Positions 16,965 through 25,388 of a DNA stretch of 64,000 nt are shown one piece after another. How positions within the stretch are numbered: position 1 is the stretch's first letter; every line of letters starts with the position of its first letter. Source of the DNA: TH5896 sp050748485. GTDB taxonomy: Archaea > Thermoproteota > Nitrososphaeria > Nitrososphaerales > Nitrososphaeraceae. The notes below the pieces were generated by a model that did no database searches, was not told where the DNA came from, and worked only from the letters and a program-made list of their open reading frames with translations. The DNA lies in contig JBOGPP010000193.1 of the NCBI GenBank assembly GCA_050748485.1, positions 9,681 through 73,680 on the forward strand, in the 5' to 3' direction. Position numbers and translations under genes: made by a program.

Positions 16965-18362
16965 CTATACTTTGTCAATCTTTCCCATCAGATTTGAACG
17001 TGAAAACACTTTTTCTATGTCATCCGCATTCATTAAACCTTCTTCTATTACTATGTCCTTGACATTCCTGTTAGTTTCCAAAGCTTTTTTGTAAATTTCG
17101 GAAGCCTTCACATAGCCTATGTAAGGGTTAAGAACTGTCACAAGTACAGGGCTCCTATAGACATATCCAGAAAGCTTATCTACATTTGCTTGAATCCCGT
17201 TCAGGAAATTAGCTGTGAATACTGGTAGAAAGTTCCTAAGCATATCCATAGATTCTAGAATCCATTTTAGCATCCCTGGAAGCATTACATTCAACTCAAA
17301 TTGACCCGCTTGTGATGCCATCGCTACGGCTACATCATTTCCAATAACATTAAAGCAAATCATGTTGAGACATTCTGCCAAAGATGGGTTAATTTTGCCT
17401 GGCATTATTGAAGAACCTGCATGCACTGCTGGAATTACTATTTCCGCGAGGCCGGCAGTAGGTCCTGACGCCATGAGCCTGAGATCATTCGCTAGCTTGA
17501 TCAGTTCTACCGCGAGGTTTCTGATCGAGGAGGAATAACATGTTACGTCAAATCGACTCTGGAGTGCAAAGTAAAGATTTTCAGATGATTTGATATTGAA
17601 CTGAGATATGTCTCTAAGATGGCGGATTGATGCTTCACGGTAACCAGGCGGTGAATTTGCACCACTCCCCACAGCGGTACCTCCCAAGGCAACAGCGTAC
17701 AGGTTTTCTGTTGCTTGCACTATCTTCCGTCTTGCAATTTCAATTGAATAATGATACCCGCTAAATTCATCCCCAAGCGTGATAGGCAGTGCATCCATCA
17801 GATGCGTTCTCCCGATCTTCATCGCATCCCTGAATTCTACACTCTTGTCCTTTAAAGATTTGATTAAGCTTTCGATCGCCTGCAGAAAATTTTTCAGACC
17901 CAGTAGTATAGCCAGATGCATAGCTGTGGGGAAAGTGTCGTTACTTGACTGAGACATATTCACCTGATCATTGGGATTAATTATCTCGTAGTTCCCCTTT
18001 CCCTCACCAATCATTACTAACGCTATATTCGCAATCACCTCATTGATATTCATGTTAAAGGCTGTCCCGGCACCTGAATTAATTGGCTCAATGATTATCT
18101 GATCTAAGAACTCCCCTGAAAGCAATCTATCGCAAGCCTTTTCTATTGCTTTAGAAATTTGTATTGGAAGAGTTCCTAGTTCACAATTGGAGAGGGCCGC
18201 ACACTTCTTGATCATTGCATATGCTCTAATTAGATCTGGATGTGATCTTTGCCCAGTAATACTATATTGATTGCTAGCTCTTACGGTAAACGGGCCATAG
18301 TAGGCATCATAAGGGACCTTAATCTCTCCTAAAGAGTCCTTGTCAATTCGAAAGGTAGACAT
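16965..18362 (-). CDS. fumC: Class II fumarase / aspartase family enzyme
   Basis: A 465-residue tetrameric lyase that adds or removes water (fumarase) or ammonia (aspartase) across fumarate. Diagnostic parts are INSGAGTAFNMNINEVIAN, PNDQVNMSQSSNDTFPT, GRTHLMDALPITLGDEFSGY and the signature loop GSSIMPGKINPSLAE with the catalytic Ser. The NMSQSSNDTFPT block resembles fumarase, whereas GAGTxxNMN and GQFELNVM are shared with aspartase, so substrate cannot be set by eye. A fumarase is needed in the TCA-type reactions and in the 3-hydroxypropionate/4-hydroxybutyrate cycle of these archaea. It is transcribed alone. Confidence 0.85.
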   Translation of the reverse strand: MSTFRIDKDSLGEIKVPYDAYYGPFTVRASNQYSITGQRSHPDLIRAYAMIKKCAALSNCELGTLPIQISKAIEKACDRLLSGEFLDQIIIEPINSGAGTAFNMNINEVIANIALVMIGEGKGNYEIINPNDQVNMSQSSNDTFPTAMHLAILLGLKNFLQAIESLIKSLKDKSVEFRDAMKIGRTHLMDALPITLGDEFSGYHYSIEIARRKIVQATENLYAVALGGTAVGSGANSPPGYREASIRHLRDISQFNIKSSENLYFALQSRFDVTCYSSSIRNLAVELIKLANDLRLMASGPTAGLAEIVIPAVHAGSSIMPGKINPSLAECLNMICFNVIGNDVAVAMASQAGQFELNVMLPGMLKWILESMDMLRNFLPVFTANFLNGIQANVDKLSGYVYRSPVLVTVLNPYIGYVKASEIYKKALETNRNVKDIVIEEGLMNADDIEKVFSRSNLMGKIDKV

Positions 18363-18750
18363 GGATTCTACTGACTAGGATGGTGTCATGTTAATAAATC
18401 CATCGAAGCTGCCTGTTGGCCCTGCGGTAAAACGGCATTGCATGGCCTGGTTTTTCCTGCGAAATGACGAAACATTTGCTGTTTGTGCTCTGATTTCCTT
18501 GAATTTCAAACAATTATCAGTTACAAAATTTCAATCTGCAGTATGTGAATTAGTTTCCCTTGTCTTTTGCCACTGTTAGTAGTCTATCTTAGAGGTGGCA
18601 TGTCAATATCAAGAGTAGTACAACTAACTCCAATTCGCATCCTAATCGTAATTTAAGTGGCAATATGGAACGGTATCAGCTTTATTGCTTCTGCTTAACA
18701 ACTACAATGAACTTTAGGATATTTAAGTTGCTGCATAGGTTCATAGTTTA
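18363..18750. other. Divergent intergenic region (388 bp)
   Basis: Leftward box A GATTTATTAAC (about 18391-18401) precedes fumC and rightward ATATTTAAG (18719-18727) precedes the next gene. The 63-residue frame at 18388-18579 has no recognisable features and is not called. Confidence 0.4.
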
Positions 18751-19245
18751 ATGAGCGCCTTCACGTCAGAAGAAGTGAGTAAGAGACTTGTGGATTTCAG
18801 TATAATGATGAAATACATGCCCTTCCTCCAGGAACATGGTTTTTCTGAATTTGGAAAGGGGCAATTGACAGGCAAAATGGAATTGCTTAAAGAGAGTTTT
18901 TCAGATTCTGCTGCAAACCGTTTAGCCCCACAATTTGATGTTCGCACCAGCTTCAATCAAATGGATGCGACTCCTAACCCTGACTACGAAGAATTAAGGG
19001 TAAAAACATCTGATTCGTTTTCTATTGAAGGCTCATCCAATTTGGGTGAGTCGGTCAATAAGATATTGAGTTCTACAGGCGGTGACAAGAATTCTATAGG
19101 TAAGACAGCTGAGAGAAATGAAATTCATAATACCTTTGATCACAGCGGACGAGGAAAGTATCTGCCTGAGAATAACAGATGGAATGTCAAGAATGATGAC
19201 GATTCATCATGGATAACGCGAATTAGAAAATTAGCCGATATGTAA
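18751..19245 (+). CDS. Hypothetical protein
   Basis: A 164-residue protein I do not recognise. The first 60 residues are helical (SEEVSKRLVDFSIMMKYMPFLQEHGFSEFGKGQ), and the rest is hydrophilic and probably disordered, rich in Ser, Asn and Asp, ending with a short helix WITRIRKLADM. No motif, signal or membrane segment is visible. A box A 24-32 bp before the ATG predicts a leaderless transcript, supporting a real gene. Confidence 0.6.
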   Translation: MSAFTSEEVSKRLVDFSIMMKYMPFLQEHGFSEFGKGQLTGKMELLKESFSDSAANRLAPQFDVRTSFNQMDATPNPDYEELRVKTSDSFSIEGSSNLGESVNKILSSTGGDKNSIGKTAERNEIHNTFDHSGRGKYLPENNRWNVKNDDDSSWITRIRKLADM

Positions 19246-19409
19246 TCTTAATATTGTGCGTTCGTATCTTCCAAACAATAAAAAACCACGATAATTACTA
19301 TCTTAATCAGGTAGATCATCTTAGGCCATTATAAAGAGTACAGGTATATCATGTTTCATTGAATCAGTAACAATCTCGATCCAAATCACTGTGTCCGGAG
19401 ATATTCTTC

Positions 19410-19763
19410 CTATAATAGTTTCAAGTCCTTAGTTATTCTATCAATCATTGTCGATGGAGCTGGTCCGATTCCCAGGCATGTTATGGTTCCAGTGGGGATT
19501 TGAGTTAATCCGCTATCCTGCACCTGAACTACTGGAAGACCTGAAATTTGTGCCTTCCTCTTAATGTTGTGTAGAGCCTCAAGAGAATGAACTTTGACAA
19601 CAATTTTTGCCTGACCGGAGTTGAACCACTTCATAAACCATGAAGGATTGCTCGTCATTACTTGTTCTGCCCCCGACACAGCCGCATGAGCAACTTGGGC
19701 AGATAGCTTCCCGATGCCCATTCGAAGCTCCTTTCTTACTACTATTACCTGCTTAAATTCCAT
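19410..19763 (-). CDS. pth2: Peptidyl-tRNA hydrolase Pth2
   Basis: A 117-residue archaeal/eukaryotic-type hydrolase that frees tRNA from peptidyl-tRNA dropped by ribosomes. The family pattern is complete: KQVIVVRKELRMGIGKLSAQVAHAAV with catalytic Lys and His, QAKIVVKVHS, and the C-terminal VQDSGLTQIPTGTITCLGIGPAP. Length equals the family norm. Divergent from the reductase gene with 58 bp between start codons. Confidence 0.97.
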   Translation of the reverse strand: MEFKQVIVVRKELRMGIGKLSAQVAHAAVSGAEQVMTSNPSWFMKWFNSGQAKIVVKVHSLEALHNIKRKAQISGLPVVQVQDSGLTQIPTGTITCLGIGPAPSTMIDRITKDLKLL

Positions 19764-19821
19764 TTATCGTACGACCTTAGCTTGATTAATAAATCGAGTT
19801 ATTTATTTCAAATACGAGATA

Positions 19822-21021
19822 TTGAACCGAACCACGTATGACGTAGTAGTAGTAGGAGGAAGTCTTTCTGGACTATTGACGGCTCGAGAAATAGGTTCAA
19901 GGTCATCGATTTCTGTTAAGGTCATCGAAGCTGACCACGAAATCGGTACTCCTGAACACTGCGGAGGTTTAGTGAGCCTCAGCGGGTTACGAAAGCTAGG
20001 TATAGTCCCTTCGTCCAGGTCGTTTAGAAACTATATTGCTCGAGCCAAAATTTATTCGAAATCTGCTTCTTTTGTAGTTGATGCACGGCTCCAGGACGTG
20101 GTAGCCATCGATAGGAGGGAATTGGATAAGCAAATCGCTTTTCAAGCTCAGAAGCTTGGCGTAGAAATAGCAACGATGTGTTCTATGAAGACCGTCTCGG
20201 ACGGTCCGAAACCAGGCGAAACCCGACATAATAACTTCGAAGACGGTTACACTTTCGCTGTACACACAGTGGAAGGAACAATGTATTGCAAGTATTTTGT
20301 GGATGCCAGAGGGTTATCATCACTGATAAGTAGGCATCGAACTGGAATATTGCCCTCGGGGCAGTACGAAGTATTTGCCCCTTGGATCGACCCTGATACC
20401 GTTGAACTGTACTTTGATTCAGACAAATATCCAGGTTTTTTCGCTTGGATAATTCCGTTAGGAGAGAACAAGGCGAAAGTAGGTGTAGCAGGGAAAAACA
20501 TCAATATAGTAAATTCCATTAAGTCGTTTCTTGAATCGAAAGGTCCGTCATATTCGATATCCCGAAAGATATACGCCCCGATCTACGTATCTGGACCCAT
20601 AAGGAATTTTATCGATGGACACAGGTCCTTAATCGTCGGGGATGCTGCTGGCCAAACAAAGCCAACAACTGCGGGGGGCATTTTAAGTTCAGGAATGGGA
20701 GGTCTGCTTGCTGGCAGGGCAATCGTAGACGCGATTGAGGCAGGAGATGACTCGTTTCTCGGCAATTACCCAAACGAATGGCACTCCATATTTGGATTTG
20801 AATTCAAAAAGTTGATGCTGGCTCGGAAGGTATTCGAACACTTAGACAACAAGGCTCTTGATGAAATATTTTCCACCGTCTCCCAATCAGCTCTATCGCG
20901 AATCTCTCAGAATGGCGAATTCGACTTTCATTCAGCTCCCCTTTCATTAATTCTTAATGCAAAGTCTACCTCTAGGATAGTTAAGGGTCTACTAGAAAGC
21001 AAATTAAGGAAGGCGCAATGA
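19822..21021 (+). CDS. Geranylgeranyl-reductase-family flavoprotein
   Basis: A 399-residue FAD-dependent reductase of the family that saturates isoprenoid chains of archaeal membrane lipids. The FAD motif is DVVVVGGSLSGLLTAREI, followed by the family block GTPEHCGGLVS and the second dinucleotide motif LIVGDAAGQTKPTTAGGI. The start is TTG just before the first strand. A second, more divergent family member is at 23868-25316; which acts on membrane lipids and which on quinones or other polyprenyl groups cannot be told by eye. Confidence 0.87.
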   Translation: MNRTTYDVVVVGGSLSGLLTAREIGSRSSISVKVIEADHEIGTPEHCGGLVSLSGLRKLGIVPSSRSFRNYIARAKIYSKSASFVVDARLQDVVAIDRRELDKQIAFQAQKLGVEIATMCSMKTVSDGPKPGETRHNNFEDGYTFAVHTVEGTMYCKYFVDARGLSSLISRHRTGILPSGQYEVFAPWIDPDTVELYFDSDKYPGFFAWIIPLGENKAKVGVAGKNINIVNSIKSFLESKGPSYSISRKIYAPIYVSGPIRNFIDGHRSLIVGDAAGQTKPTTAGGILSSGMGGLLAGRAIVDAIEAGDDSFLGNYPNEWHSIFGFEFKKLMLARKVFEHLDNKALDEIFSTVSQSALSRISQNGEFDFHSAPLSLILNAKSTSRIVKGLLESKLRKAQ

Positions 21022-21064
21022 GCAAGGTATAAATCCCGTGGTGAAACCATACTAGAGAATATCA

Positions 21065-21244
21065 ATGCCAACTTCATTACAATTGCCCGTATGCACCTCA
21101 TGTGGTCGCCCTATTATGCCAAATGATGAGTGCGTTAAGTTTTATTGCCCCAGTTGTGGTTATGTGCTAGTTTGGAGATGTGAGAGCTGTAGAGAATTCG
21201 CGAGGATATACAAGTGCGTAGGATGCGGATTCGAAGGACCTTGA
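21065..21244 (+). CDS. Zn-ribbon protein preceding aEF1B
   Basis: A 59-residue protein with four CxxC-type knuckles: CTSC, CPSC, CESC and CVGC, enough for two zinc sites. This small zinc-finger family (DUF1610-like) commonly sits directly before the aEF1B gene in archaea, and here the gap is 6 bp. ATG start 43 bp after the reductase stop. Likely ribosome- or RNA-associated; exact role unknown. Confidence 0.9.
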   Translation: MPTSLQLPVCTSCGRPIMPNDECVKFYCPSCGYVLVWRCESCREFARIYKCVGCGFEGP

Positions 21245-21250
21245 TTAGAG

Positions 21251-21532
21251 ATGTCGAGACTTGTTGTCCGTGTTAAGGTTTTGCCCTCCGATGCAGAAAC
21301 AAATCTAGACGAAGTCTCCAAATCGCTCTCAGATACTATTCCGTCGGGGATGGAATTGAATTCTGTCACTAAAGAGCCAGTTGCCTTCGGATTATTCTCA
21401 CTTTTAATTGATTTCATCATGGATGATAGCGAGGGCCAGATGGATAAACTGGAGCATTTTCTTGAGAGTACTCATGGCGTGGGACAATTTGAGGTGGTGA
21501 CCATGAGCAGAAGATCGGTACAGATAAAGTAA
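21251..21532 (+). CDS. Elongation factor 1-beta (aEF1B)
   Basis: A 93-residue guanine nucleotide exchange factor for elongation factor aEF1A. The whole protein is the ferredoxin-like catalytic domain: VVRVKVLPSDAETNLDEV, the central KEPVAFGLFSLLIDFIMDD block and the C-terminal VGQFEVVTMSRRSV. The archaeal protein lacks the eukaryotic N-terminal regions. Cotranscribed with the preceding zinc ribbon. Confidence 0.95.
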   Translation: MSRLVVRVKVLPSDAETNLDEVSKSLSDTIPSGMELNSVTKEPVAFGLFSLLIDFIMDDSEGQMDKLEHFLESTHGVGQFEVVTMSRRSVQIK

Positions 21533-21814
21533 ACCTTGCATTCAGTAATCCCCCCTTAATAAACTAATTTCCCACGAACGAGACAGCGGATAATTTCAGT
21601 TTTGCATATCTCAAAAATCCTTACTAAGATAGCATTATTCGAGACGACGAGCCCGCCTGAGATATGCATTTTCAGAATGGCTTTGCACCAACAAGTCAAC
21701 TAATCAAGCGTAACGATTTTGAAGCATAGTATTAGGGAGGATATGCAAGCAAGGCGACAAAAAAAGCTATCATTATTCAAATTCGGGCGTCTTTAAATGC
21801 GAATTGTTTGCGAA

Positions 21815-22702
21815 TCAGAACCTCACATAAAAGAGCGCATCCAAAGCAATACCTACAAATATTACCACTAAATAGGGCGCAGTAACCTTGTAAGCTTTCC
21901 AAGCGAAATCAGGGGTTGGCTCTTTCACCAGTTTATAGTGATAAATTAGCATCAGCGAACCAGCAATAGCAGCTATAACTGTATATAACATTCCAAGTCC
22001 AAAGAAATAGAGAGATAAAGAGTACGGTAATAATAGAGCAGTATTGTAAAAAATATATGTTGCCGTTTTCTGGTTTCCAATCAACACAGGCAGCATTGGA
22101 ACATTTACGGTATGATACTCTTCCCGAGCCTTGATAGCCAAACACCAAAAGTGTGCGGGTGTCCATAAAAATACCAATAATCCTACCAGAAATCCTAACA
22201 GATCTATAGAACCTGTCGCAGCGGACCACCCTGCCATTGAAGCAGCGCTTCCTGCAAAGCCGCCAATTACTATATTTGATGGATTGTTCCGCTTGAGCCA
22301 AATTGTATAAATGACTACATAGATGAATATTCCCAGAGCGATCATTCCTGCTGACACCAAATTTAATGTCAAGATCGCGAGAACAACAGAAACCACACAA
22401 AGCAGAAGTCCGTAAAATAGCACCCTTTGCGGTGGTAACCTACCTGAAGGAATCGGCCGTTTGGACGTTCGTTGCATGACCTTATCAATATCTCTGTCGT
22501 AATAGTGGTTCAAAGCACTAGAGCCCGCTGATGCTAAGGTACCAGAGATGATCAAGAACGAGAGATTCCACATTGAAATATCCCAACCCACCTCAGGAGT
22601 ATTATCGAATCTGCTCGCCGCCAGCATTGAGGTTATTGCCGTAATGATTAGAACTATTACAATCCTGGGCTTTGATACTTCTACATACTCTCTTACAGCC
22701 AC
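21815..22702 (-). CDS. ctaB: Heme O synthase (protoheme farnesyltransferase)
   Basis: A 295-residue UbiA-family membrane enzyme that adds a farnesyl (or longer prenyl) group to heme B for terminal oxidases. The catalytic aspartate motif NHYYDRDIDKVMQRTSKRPIPSGRL is near residues 65-90 and the second motif is in the DxxxYxxxD-equivalent loop near WTPAHFWCLAIKAREEYHTVNVPML. Eight or nine hydrophobic helices are visible. Presence fits an aerobic archaeon with a heme-copper oxidase. Confidence 0.95.
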   Translation of the reverse strand: MAVREYVEVSKPRIVIVLIITAITSMLAASRFDNTPEVGWDISMWNLSFLIISGTLASAGSSALNHYYDRDIDKVMQRTSKRPIPSGRLPPQRVLFYGLLLCVVSVVLAILTLNLVSAGMIALGIFIYVVIYTIWLKRNNPSNIVIGGFAGSAASMAGWSAATGSIDLLGFLVGLLVFLWTPAHFWCLAIKAREEYHTVNVPMLPVLIGNQKTATYIFYNTALLLPYSLSLYFFGLGMLYTVIAAIAGSLMLIYHYKLVKEPTPDFAWKAYKVTAPYLVVIFVGIALDALFYVRF

Positions 22703-22800
22703 ATTTTAGAACCTTAGGTGAGCTCTCACTATTCTACCATTTAACTCATTCGCCTACTCGAGATGGCCCCATACTGGTGTCTCGGCAATCCCTTGTCAGT

Positions 22801-23091
22801 TCATTCTCTGATGCTTTCTAAGGTAGAGACCACTTGCCAGAGCATTGTCCTTATATGAGATTCCATCTGTCTATTTTGAGTCAGGCCGTCAAGCATACTA
22901 ACTGCATTAGCTGCCCTAACTGTGATAGTACCAGATCTTTCATCTTTCAGCGTTGTCAAAACGTCTTTTACTAGATTTCTAGTATTCCTCTGTATATCTC
23001 TATTCTTAACTATTGTATCCAAAGTCGAGATGGTTCTTGACAGTTTTTCGTGGTTCACTTTTTCCTTCTCTTCTTTTTTACGTGCGCTCAT
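22801..23091 (-). CDS. UPF0147 family protein
   Basis: A 96-residue helical protein of the archaeal UPF0147 family, recognisable from RDIQRNTRNLVKDVLTTLKDE and the C-terminal pattern TRAANAVSMLDGLTQN-like helix followed by RTMLWQVVSTLESI. Structures of the family show helical bundles of unknown function. The first 15 residues are charged and probably disordered. It lies 98 bp upstream of ctaB on the same strand. Confidence 0.85.
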   Translation of the reverse strand: MSARKKEEKEKVNHEKLSRTISTLDTIVKNRDIQRNTRNLVKDVLTTLKDERSGTITVRAANAVSMLDGLTQNRQMESHIRTMLWQVVSTLESIRE

Positions 23092-23173
23092 ATACAGGCT
23101 AATAAAATGTTCCCCATTATTTGCTTTAGTCCGTAAGGAATTATTAGGCTGTTTAATCTAATACTAAAAAATA

Positions 23174-23812
23174 ATGACCACGACAGTTGAGAATGTGAAG
23201 GTTACATTAAAAAAGATCTCATCAGAACTTGATGATGTCGAGCACAGACGGGAAGCCCTCATCAAAGGGACAAGGGGCGTGATCATAAATTGCAGCAAAT
23301 CTATTATGGCATTACATCGAGGGAGATGCGAGGAAGCCGCCAAACTCCTTGATGAAGCTCAAGCAGATTTAGGTTCTCTCAGGACACACATCAAAGGTGA
23401 CCTTGAACGATATCTTTTGAATGCTGAGCAAGAGTTAGTCGAGGCATACCAACTAAAAAGCGTATATGAAAAGACCCACCTTGCTGGGATCGAGGAACTC
23501 AATGTTTCAACCTCGTCGTACCTTCTGGGTCTGTTAGACTCAATAGGTGAAATAAAGCGAATGATTTATGACAACTTGCGGTCCGAACGGACTACCGATG
23601 CATTGAGTTTGTTTGCCTTGATGGAAGATCTATACAGTTCAATTTATCCATTTTCAGTTTACGACAACATCGTCCCAGGTATTCGAAGGAAGTTAGACGT
23701 AGCCAAACTACTGATCGAAAATGCGAGATCATCGCTCACGGAGGGATCAAGTAGGAATTTGCTCATCAAAAAATTGGATATCCTGGAGAAGCGATTTGGA
23801 TCTGTAACCTAA
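23174..23812 (+). CDS. Translin family protein
   Basis: A 212-residue, all-helical protein of the archaeal translin family (COG2178-type). The N-terminal REALIKGTRGVIINCSKSIMALHRGRCEEAAKLLDEA and the LLGLLDSIGEIKRMIYDNL segment in the middle are typical. Translins form octameric barrels that bind single-stranded nucleic acid. ATG start 82 bp from the divergent UPF0147 gene. Confidence 0.85.
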   Translation: MTTTVENVKVTLKKISSELDDVEHRREALIKGTRGVIINCSKSIMALHRGRCEEAAKLLDEAQADLGSLRTHIKGDLERYLLNAEQELVEAYQLKSVYEKTHLAGIEELNVSTSSYLLGLLDSIGEIKRMIYDNLRSERTTDALSLFALMEDLYSSIYPFSVYDNIVPGIRRKLDVAKLLIENARSSLTEGSSRNLLIKKLDILEKRFGSVT

Positions 23813-23867
23813 AAATTTGCATTTTCAGCTACGGATTTCTTTGGCCACAGATCCAATGGGCATCAAA

Positions 23868-25316
23868 TCATTTTAGCGGATTTTCCATGATCTTCTTCAG
23901 GTCATTTTGCCACTCGGTAAAGCCGTCTGGATTACTGGGATAGTCATTATAGTGTTTGACAAGCAACGCATTTACTTCTGCTGTCCTCTTCAAAGAAGAC
24001 GCCAGCTTTTGGTTCAACACGCTTGCAAACACAAGTCCCATCTTACCGACGAGCCCAAACTCTGGATGTTCGCCGTTAGTTATTTTCTCTACATCGAATC
24101 TTGAAATAAAATGCTTCATACCATAATTAATCTCATCATTTGAAAGCCCCTGTAACATACGTCTAAACACCTCAAGGCCAGCCGTCTTGTACCCGTATTC
24201 ATCTATAAAGTCCTTATTATACTCCCATAGCCCAGCCTCAGAGACATCTCCTCGTTGTATGGCATTCACAGCGTGTTTTCCTGCTAGAGTCGCTGCGATA
24301 ATCGCAGGACCGATTCCCCCCGCATCCAAGGGTTTTGGCATCCAAGCTGAATCTCCTACCAGCAAATACCCATTTGCCACCATGCAATCATTCTGTCTGC
24401 GCACTGAGACCTGCCAGGTGCCCCACGAATTCCCGCTATCAAGATCATCATCTGATAATCTAGGGTTGTGAACGGCCGGATTTGAATTCAAATAATTGTC
24501 TATCAAAGCCTTTAGATTGAATTTATTCTCGCTTTTCTTATTTCTTTGATCTAATGCTTTTTGCTGGACTCCCAAGCCGATATTTGCCTTCGAACTACCC
24601 TTAGGGAATACCCATGCATATCCACCAGGAGCAATGTCTTGGTCTAAATGGATTATGCAATATTCTGGGTCAAAATATGTTTTGTCATCCATGCCAACAT
24701 CAAATGTACATATATATCTGCCCGTTGCCTCCAAATCATCTCTATCTATCTTTCTCTGAATGTAGGAATTAACCGCCAAGTTGGTTCTCAGGACAGAGGT
24801 CACTCCTGTACAATCGATAACCAATGAAGAGGTTTTCCTGAACGGGACTCTCTCTCTTAGGTCGTCGCCTTCAACTCCAATTACCATATTCCCATCAGTA
24901 ACAAGATTTCTTAGCACAATGTTCCCTCTCAGATCAATTCCTCTTGATACGGCGTCGCTAGCTTGCTTCTGCGGCAGCAACTTTCTGTTTAAAATATATC
25001 CCTCTCCATCAAAGGAGATTTTCGTTTCATGATCGGGAGAATAAGCAACAACTCCTCTTACTGGATGCTCAATTTCAGGATACTGCCAACTGATATTTAT
25101 ATTCTTATTCATGTAGTCGACAGGCTTCTTACCGACTGCGTCACCACAAATCCAACCTGTCAGTGTTTTTCTACCCAAAGATCCTAAATCATTTCTGTCT
25201 ACCACCAAGATTCTTAGCGTCTGTGTTGAGTAGTGGGCAGCCGAGCACGCAGCTATCATGCCAGACAACCCCCCACCAGCAACTATTATATCGTAATCTC
25301 TATCACCGGCAGACAT
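23868..25316 (-). CDS. Geranylgeranyl-reductase-like FAD oxidoreductase
   Basis: A 482-residue flavoprotein with Rossmann motif YDIIVAGGGLSGMIAACSA, the family strand RTLTGWICGDAVGK-like region after the second beta strand, and the C-terminal FAD block YLLVGDSAWMPKPLDAGGIGPAIIAA. It is longer than the 399-residue paralogue at 19.8 kb, with an extra C-terminal helical part ending DYPSNPDGFTEWQNDLKKI. The substrate is probably a polyprenyl lipid, by family. Transcribed leftward, next to glmS on the same strand with 72 bp between. Confidence 0.82.
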   Translation of the reverse strand: MSAGDRDYDIIVAGGGLSGMIAACSAAHYSTQTLRILVVDRNDLGSLGRKTLTGWICGDAVGKKPVDYMNKNINISWQYPEIEHPVRGVVAYSPDHETKISFDGEGYILNRKLLPQKQASDAVSRGIDLRGNIVLRNLVTDGNMVIGVEGDDLRERVPFRKTSSLVIDCTGVTSVLRTNLAVNSYIQRKIDRDDLEATGRYICTFDVGMDDKTYFDPEYCIIHLDQDIAPGGYAWVFPKGSSKANIGLGVQQKALDQRNKKSENKFNLKALIDNYLNSNPAVHNPRLSDDDLDSGNSWGTWQVSVRRQNDCMVANGYLLVGDSAWMPKPLDAGGIGPAIIAATLAGKHAVNAIQRGDVSEAGLWEYNKDFIDEYGYKTAGLEVFRRMLQGLSNDEINYGMKHFISRFDVEKITNGEHPEFGLVGKMGLVFASVLNQKLASSLKRTAEVNALLVKHYNDYPSNPDGFTEWQNDLKKIMENPLK

Positions 25317-25388
25317 GGTCCTATAGGCGTCAATTGTTGCATCTGTATTTAAAGCTAAGTTGATTGAAGAGTCCTATTTCTATCATTC

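Noticed and set aside
18388..18579. 63-codon frame in the fumC upstream region
   Set aside because: Overlaps the presumed fumC promoter and shows no family features.
21933..22400. 155-codon frame within ctaB on the same strand
   Set aside because: Lies wholly within the firmly identified heme O synthase in another frame and has an odd Cys/Ser-rich composition.
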